Positions 61,096-64,000 of a stretch of 64,000 nt of DNA are shown here, piece after piece. The notes under the pieces were generated by a model. The model saw nothing but the letters and a program-made list of their open reading frames with translations. It was not told the origin of the DNA and searched no databases. Both the position numbers and the translations under genes were made by a program. This stretch comes from Methylotuvimicrobium buryatense 5G. Its GTDB lineage: Bacteria > Pseudomonadota > Gammaproteobacteria > Methylococcales > Methylomonadaceae. Location: contig NZ_KB455575.1 in NCBI RefSeq assembly GCF_000341735.1, positions 252,582 to 316,581 on the forward strand, written 5' to 3'. Each line of letters starts with the position of its first letter. Within the stretch, counting starts at the first letter, position 1.

Positions 61096-62382
61096 CTAAA
61101 CCAGTGTCGCAACTAAATGATTGTTATCGGTCGCCATTAGCTTGGCATCGATAATTCGGTTTTCTATCGCTTCTGGTTCGTCGACCTCACAGCCGACGCG
61201 CAGATAATTCGGCGTATAACCGAAAATCCGATGTTTACCGTTGTCGAGGGGCTCGGTTTGGCTTTCCCAGAGCACCGGCGTTGTTCGCCCGATGTTTTCC
61301 GATTGAAATTGCCGCTTCATTGTTTCGGTCAATTCATGTAGCTCTCGACTGCGTTGTTTCTTGACCGCTTCCGGGATTTGATTCGGTAGCGTAGAGGCTT
61401 TCGTACCTTCGCGTCGCGAATAGGCGAAAATATGAATATGCCCGAAACCGGTGTTTTCGATGAAATCGAAGCTTTCATGCCATTCTTGCTCGGTTTCGCC
61501 CGGGAAACCGACGATGATGTCGGTCGTGATGTTGAAGTGCGGAACCGCGGTTCTCAAGCCGGTCACGATTTCATTGAACTCTTCGGTTTTGCAGCGTCTG
61601 GCCATGCGTCGCAGCACCGAATCCGAACCGCTTTGCAACGGCAGATGCAGATGCGGCATCAGGCGAGGATTATCGAAAAGCTCGACAAAATCGTTCGGCA
61701 ACTCCCAAGGCTCCAGAGAACCCAGCCTAAGTCTCGGAATTTCGGTATCGCTAAGAATCGCTTTGATCAAGTCGGACAGACTTTGATCGGAATCGGAGCC
61801 GTAACCGCCGAGATGCACGCCGGTGATGACGGCTTCATTGATGCCTTGACTATAAAGCGTATTGATTTCGTCGACGATTTCTCGTATCGGTCGGCTTTTT
61901 TCCTCGCCACGAGCAACCGTCACGATACAAAACGTGCAACGGTAACGGCAGCCGTCTTGCACTTTGATAAACGCACGTTGACGGCCGCGGCTGAATAATG
62001 AGACTTCGCCGGGTTCGGTCGACATGGCCGGCATGCTGTCCATGTTCAGTTCGGTCAGGGTTTTGGCGACCAGACTTTCTTTGTCTTGATTTCCGATGAC
62101 GAGATCGACGCCCATCAACTGCTCGGCTTCTTCGCGGTTGAGTGTGGCGTAACAGCCGCTGACGACCAGTTTGGCAGCCGGATTGGCCCTGTGTATGCGC
62201 CGAATTAATTGACGCGATTTACGTGCCGCATCTTGCGTGACCGCGCATGAATTGATCACGATCAGATTCGCGTTCTCGGCCTGGCGCGTGATTTGATGGC
62301 CTTTTTGTTGAAAGGCCTGGGCCCAAGTTTCGAGCTCGGCTTCATTGAGACGGCAGCCCAATGTTTTAAGATGTACGTACAT
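61096..62382 (-). CDS. mtaB: tRNA t6A37 methylthiotransferase MtaB
   Basis: MtaB adds a methylthio group to t6A37 of tRNAs, giving ms2t6A. The 428-residue protein has an N-terminal UPF0004 domain with cluster cysteines (KTLGCRLNEAE, VINSCAVTQ, VVSGCYATL). The radical SAM core has the CX3CX2C motif in CRYRCTFC, and a TRAM-like tail follows. This is the MtaB rather than MiaB subgroup by its KTLGCRLNEAELE start. The ATG at 62382 shares its first base with the last base of the upstream gene's TAA, so translation is coupled. Confidence 0.9.
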   Translation of the reverse strand: MYVHLKTLGCRLNEAELETWAQAFQQKGHQITRQAENANLIVINSCAVTQDAARKSRQLIRRIHRANPAAKLVVSGCYATLNREEAEQLMGVDLVIGNQDKESLVAKTLTELNMDSMPAMSTEPGEVSLFSRGRQRAFIKVQDGCRYRCTFCIVTVARGEEKSRPIREIVDEINTLYSQGINEAVITGVHLGGYGSDSDQSLSDLIKAILSDTEIPRLRLGSLEPWELPNDFVELFDNPRLMPHLHLPLQSGSDSVLRRMARRCKTEEFNEIVTGLRTAVPHFNITTDIIVGFPGETEQEWHESFDFIENTGFGHIHIFAYSRREGTKASTLPNQIPEAVKKQRSRELHELTETMKRQFQSENIGRTTPVLWESQTEPLDNGKHRIFGYTPNYLRVGCEVDEPEAIENRIIDAKLMATDNNHLVATLV

Positions 62383-63611
62383 TATCCAAAAAACCAATAG
62401 GTAATGAGTATGGCAGCTAAGATGCCGAAAAAGTCGGCTATTATCCCACAAGCAGCCGCATGGCGAATATTTTTGATGCCGACCGCGCCGAAATATACGG
62501 CTAAAACATAAAAGGTCGTTTCGGTGCTGCCCTGTACGATAGAAGCCAGACGCCCCGCGAATGAGTCGGCGCCGAGCGTTTGCATCGTATCGATCATCAT
62601 CGCCCGCGCGCCGCTGCCGCTGAACGGTTTGATCAACGCGGTCGGCAATGCGTCGATGAAACGGTCGTCCCAAGACAGCATTTTGACCAGTGCTCTAACC
62701 CCTTCAGCCACCAAATCCAACGCGCCGCTCGCGCGAAACACGCCAATGCCGACCAGCATCGCGACCAGGTATGGAATAATGCCGATTGCGGTCTGAAAGC
62801 CTTCCTTCGCGCCTTCGATGAAGGCTTCATAAGCGTCGATGCGTCGATAAACGGCGCCGCTGATAAACACAACGACCAACGTGAACAGAATGATGTTGCT
62901 GATAAGTGCGGACTGTTCGAGCATTTGTTCCTTAGGTAGCCGGTAAAAATATCCGACCACGATAGCAATCATTAAACTGAAACCGCCCAGATATAATGCA
63001 ACGACTCGATCGAACAAGTTGATTTTCTGAGCCGCCGCGACAGCAATCAAGCCTGCCACGGTTGAAAAATAAGTGGCAATCAGTATAGGAATGAAGACAT
63101 CGGTCGGATTAGCGGCACCCAATTGCGCTCGGTACGTGAAAATCGTCACCGGAAACAAAGTGACCGCCGAAGTGTTAATGACTAGGAACAAAATTTGTGC
63201 GTTACTCGCGCTATTCGGGTTAGGATTCAAGGTCTGCAGTTCCTTCATTGCCTTGATGCCGAGCGGTGTAGCGGCATTGTCGAGACCGAGCATGTTCGCG
63301 GCGATATTCATGACCATTGCGCCCAAAGCCGGATGGTTTTTCGGAACTTCGGGCATCAGGCGCGTGAAAAGCGGCGTCAAGCCGCGCGTTAAGAGAAGTA
63401 TGAAGCCGCTACGTTCGCCGATGCGCATGATACCGAGCCATAAGCTCAAAACGCCGGTCAAACCTAACGATATTTCAAAAGCTGTTTTAGAAAGCGCGAA
63501 CATCGAAGACATGATGCGCTCGAAAACCTGATGGTCGCCCAAAACGATCAGTTTGATGACGGCCGTCATGAAGGCGCTCAAAAAAAAGAAAATCCAGATG
63601 ATGTTCAGCAT
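62382..63611 (-). CDS. Nucleoside-recognition (SpmA/SpmB-like) membrane protein
   Basis: The 409-residue integral membrane protein joins two Gate/nucleoside-recognition domains, like a fusion of Bacillus SpmA and SpmB. The first half contains MIRIG-like and MNIAANMLGLDNAATPLGIK segments. The second half has GIIPYLVAMLVGIGVFRASG and QGSTETTFYVLAVYFGAVGI. About ten membrane helices are visible. The function in Gram-negatives is unknown. The ATG at 63611 gives the usual MLNIIWIFFFL start. It is followed directly by mtaB in a TAATG overlap. Confidence 0.87.
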   Translation of the reverse strand: MLNIIWIFFFLSAFMTAVIKLIVLGDHQVFERIMSSMFALSKTAFEISLGLTGVLSLWLGIMRIGERSGFILLLTRGLTPLFTRLMPEVPKNHPALGAMVMNIAANMLGLDNAATPLGIKAMKELQTLNPNPNSASNAQILFLVINTSAVTLFPVTIFTYRAQLGAANPTDVFIPILIATYFSTVAGLIAVAAAQKINLFDRVVALYLGGFSLMIAIVVGYFYRLPKEQMLEQSALISNIILFTLVVVFISGAVYRRIDAYEAFIEGAKEGFQTAIGIIPYLVAMLVGIGVFRASGALDLVAEGVRALVKMLSWDDRFIDALPTALIKPFSGSGARAMMIDTMQTLGADSFAGRLASIVQGSTETTFYVLAVYFGAVGIKNIRHAAACGIIADFFGILAAILITYWFFG

Positions 63612-64000
63612 GATCGGCGATGGAGTTATCGCGAGGTCCGGAGGACATGACAATTGTCGAAGTATAGCATGTACCGGCTAGCGATGAAGCGAAGGGTGCG
63701 TTCAACCAGCAATTCCCAATTGGGGGATCAAAAAGGCTATGTTCGCGTTAATAGTTGATACTTTTGAACTTAAAGCCAACATGAAACTCAAGGATACAAC
63801 TCTGAATAACTTTCCTTTTTTCAATATGACGCTAATGGTTGAAAGGAGGGTACGGTTGCTCGATTGACAGGTGTCGGCGGTAGGGAAAGCCGCCGTCAAG
63901 CCTACACGGACGTATTCACGGCGTCCTGTCAAGCGAGTAATCGTACCCTCTTCCACGCTCAGTGTATTGGAAAGCAATCATTGACTAGTTCCTAAATGGT
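63612..64000. repeat. Window end: gene-free with a short family-D element (63840-63960)
   Basis: No complete gene is seen. The element has GAGGGTACGGTTGCTCGATT and GAGTAATCGTACCCTC as inverted ends and the GGACGTATTCACGGCGTCC core. The remaining sequence shows nothing recognisable. Confidence 0.55.

Noticed and set aside
61432-61998. A 188-codon plus-strand open frame
   Set aside because: It is antisense to the radical SAM core of mtaB and is a shadow.

Overview
The window looks like the chromosome of a gammaproteobacterium with roughly 45-50% GC. The ftsY-ftsE-ftsX-rpoH order, bfr/bfd, a PutA without its DNA-binding domain, and the abundance of small palindromic repeats would fit a Methylococcales-type methanotroph. 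That genus-level placement is inference from general protein character; no methane-oxidation gene lies in the window.

Layout. (a) 1-3644: the end of ftsY, then ftsE, ftsX and rpoH, with a perfect CIRCE operator in front of rpoH. (b) 4170-19128: a defence island. It holds tag, a divergent BrxR/CapW-like WYL regulator, and a minimal type I-F2 (I-Fv) CRISPR-Cas operon (cas1, cas2-3, cas7fv, cas5fv, cas6f). A VapBC toxin-antitoxin module sits antisense between cas1 and cas2-3. Downstream are a relic of a second cas6f 3' end, an intact ParD-like antitoxin, a dead zeta toxin carrying a MITE with a clean target duplication, a leader, and an array of 67 repeats and 66 spacers. (c) 19129-24357: an L,D-transpeptidase, a decayed IS1595-type element, a DUF2024/MarR divergent pair around a palindrome, and repeat-filled DNA. 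(d) 24358-35000: small envelope proteins, an SLC13 permease, a methyltransferase, tRNA-Asp, a Nudix-Nif3 pair, LysR and TetR regulators, and an Aas-like acyltransferase/acyl-ACP synthetase. (e) 35655-43531: sbcC, wecB, a FliK-like protein and a lipoprotein hydrolase. (f) 44184-51877: an exported PIMT followed by a membrane spermidine-synthase-like protein, a PA0069-type radical SAM protein, a Met/His-rich secreted protein, a sodium-dependent transporter, glutaredoxin and a class II aldolase. (g) 52007-63611: bfr/bfd, putA, a second lipoprotein hydrolase, an erythromycin-esterase-like pair, mtaB and a nucleoside-recognition membrane protein.

The most notable region is the CRISPR island. GC falls from about 56% across the Cas2 domain to about 36% immediately after it, inside the single cas2-3 gene. 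This suggests that a host-like adaptation module (cas1 and the Cas2 part) was joined to an AT-rich foreign I-F2 effector module. Toxin-antitoxin genes interrupt the locus at two points. A WYL regulator of a family known to control phage-defence operons sits divergently at its head.

The intergenic DNA is unusually full of repeats. At least six families of small inverted-repeat elements recur, some nested in each other, along with heptameric tandem repeats next to the 3' ends of genes. In two cases target-site duplications document insertion.
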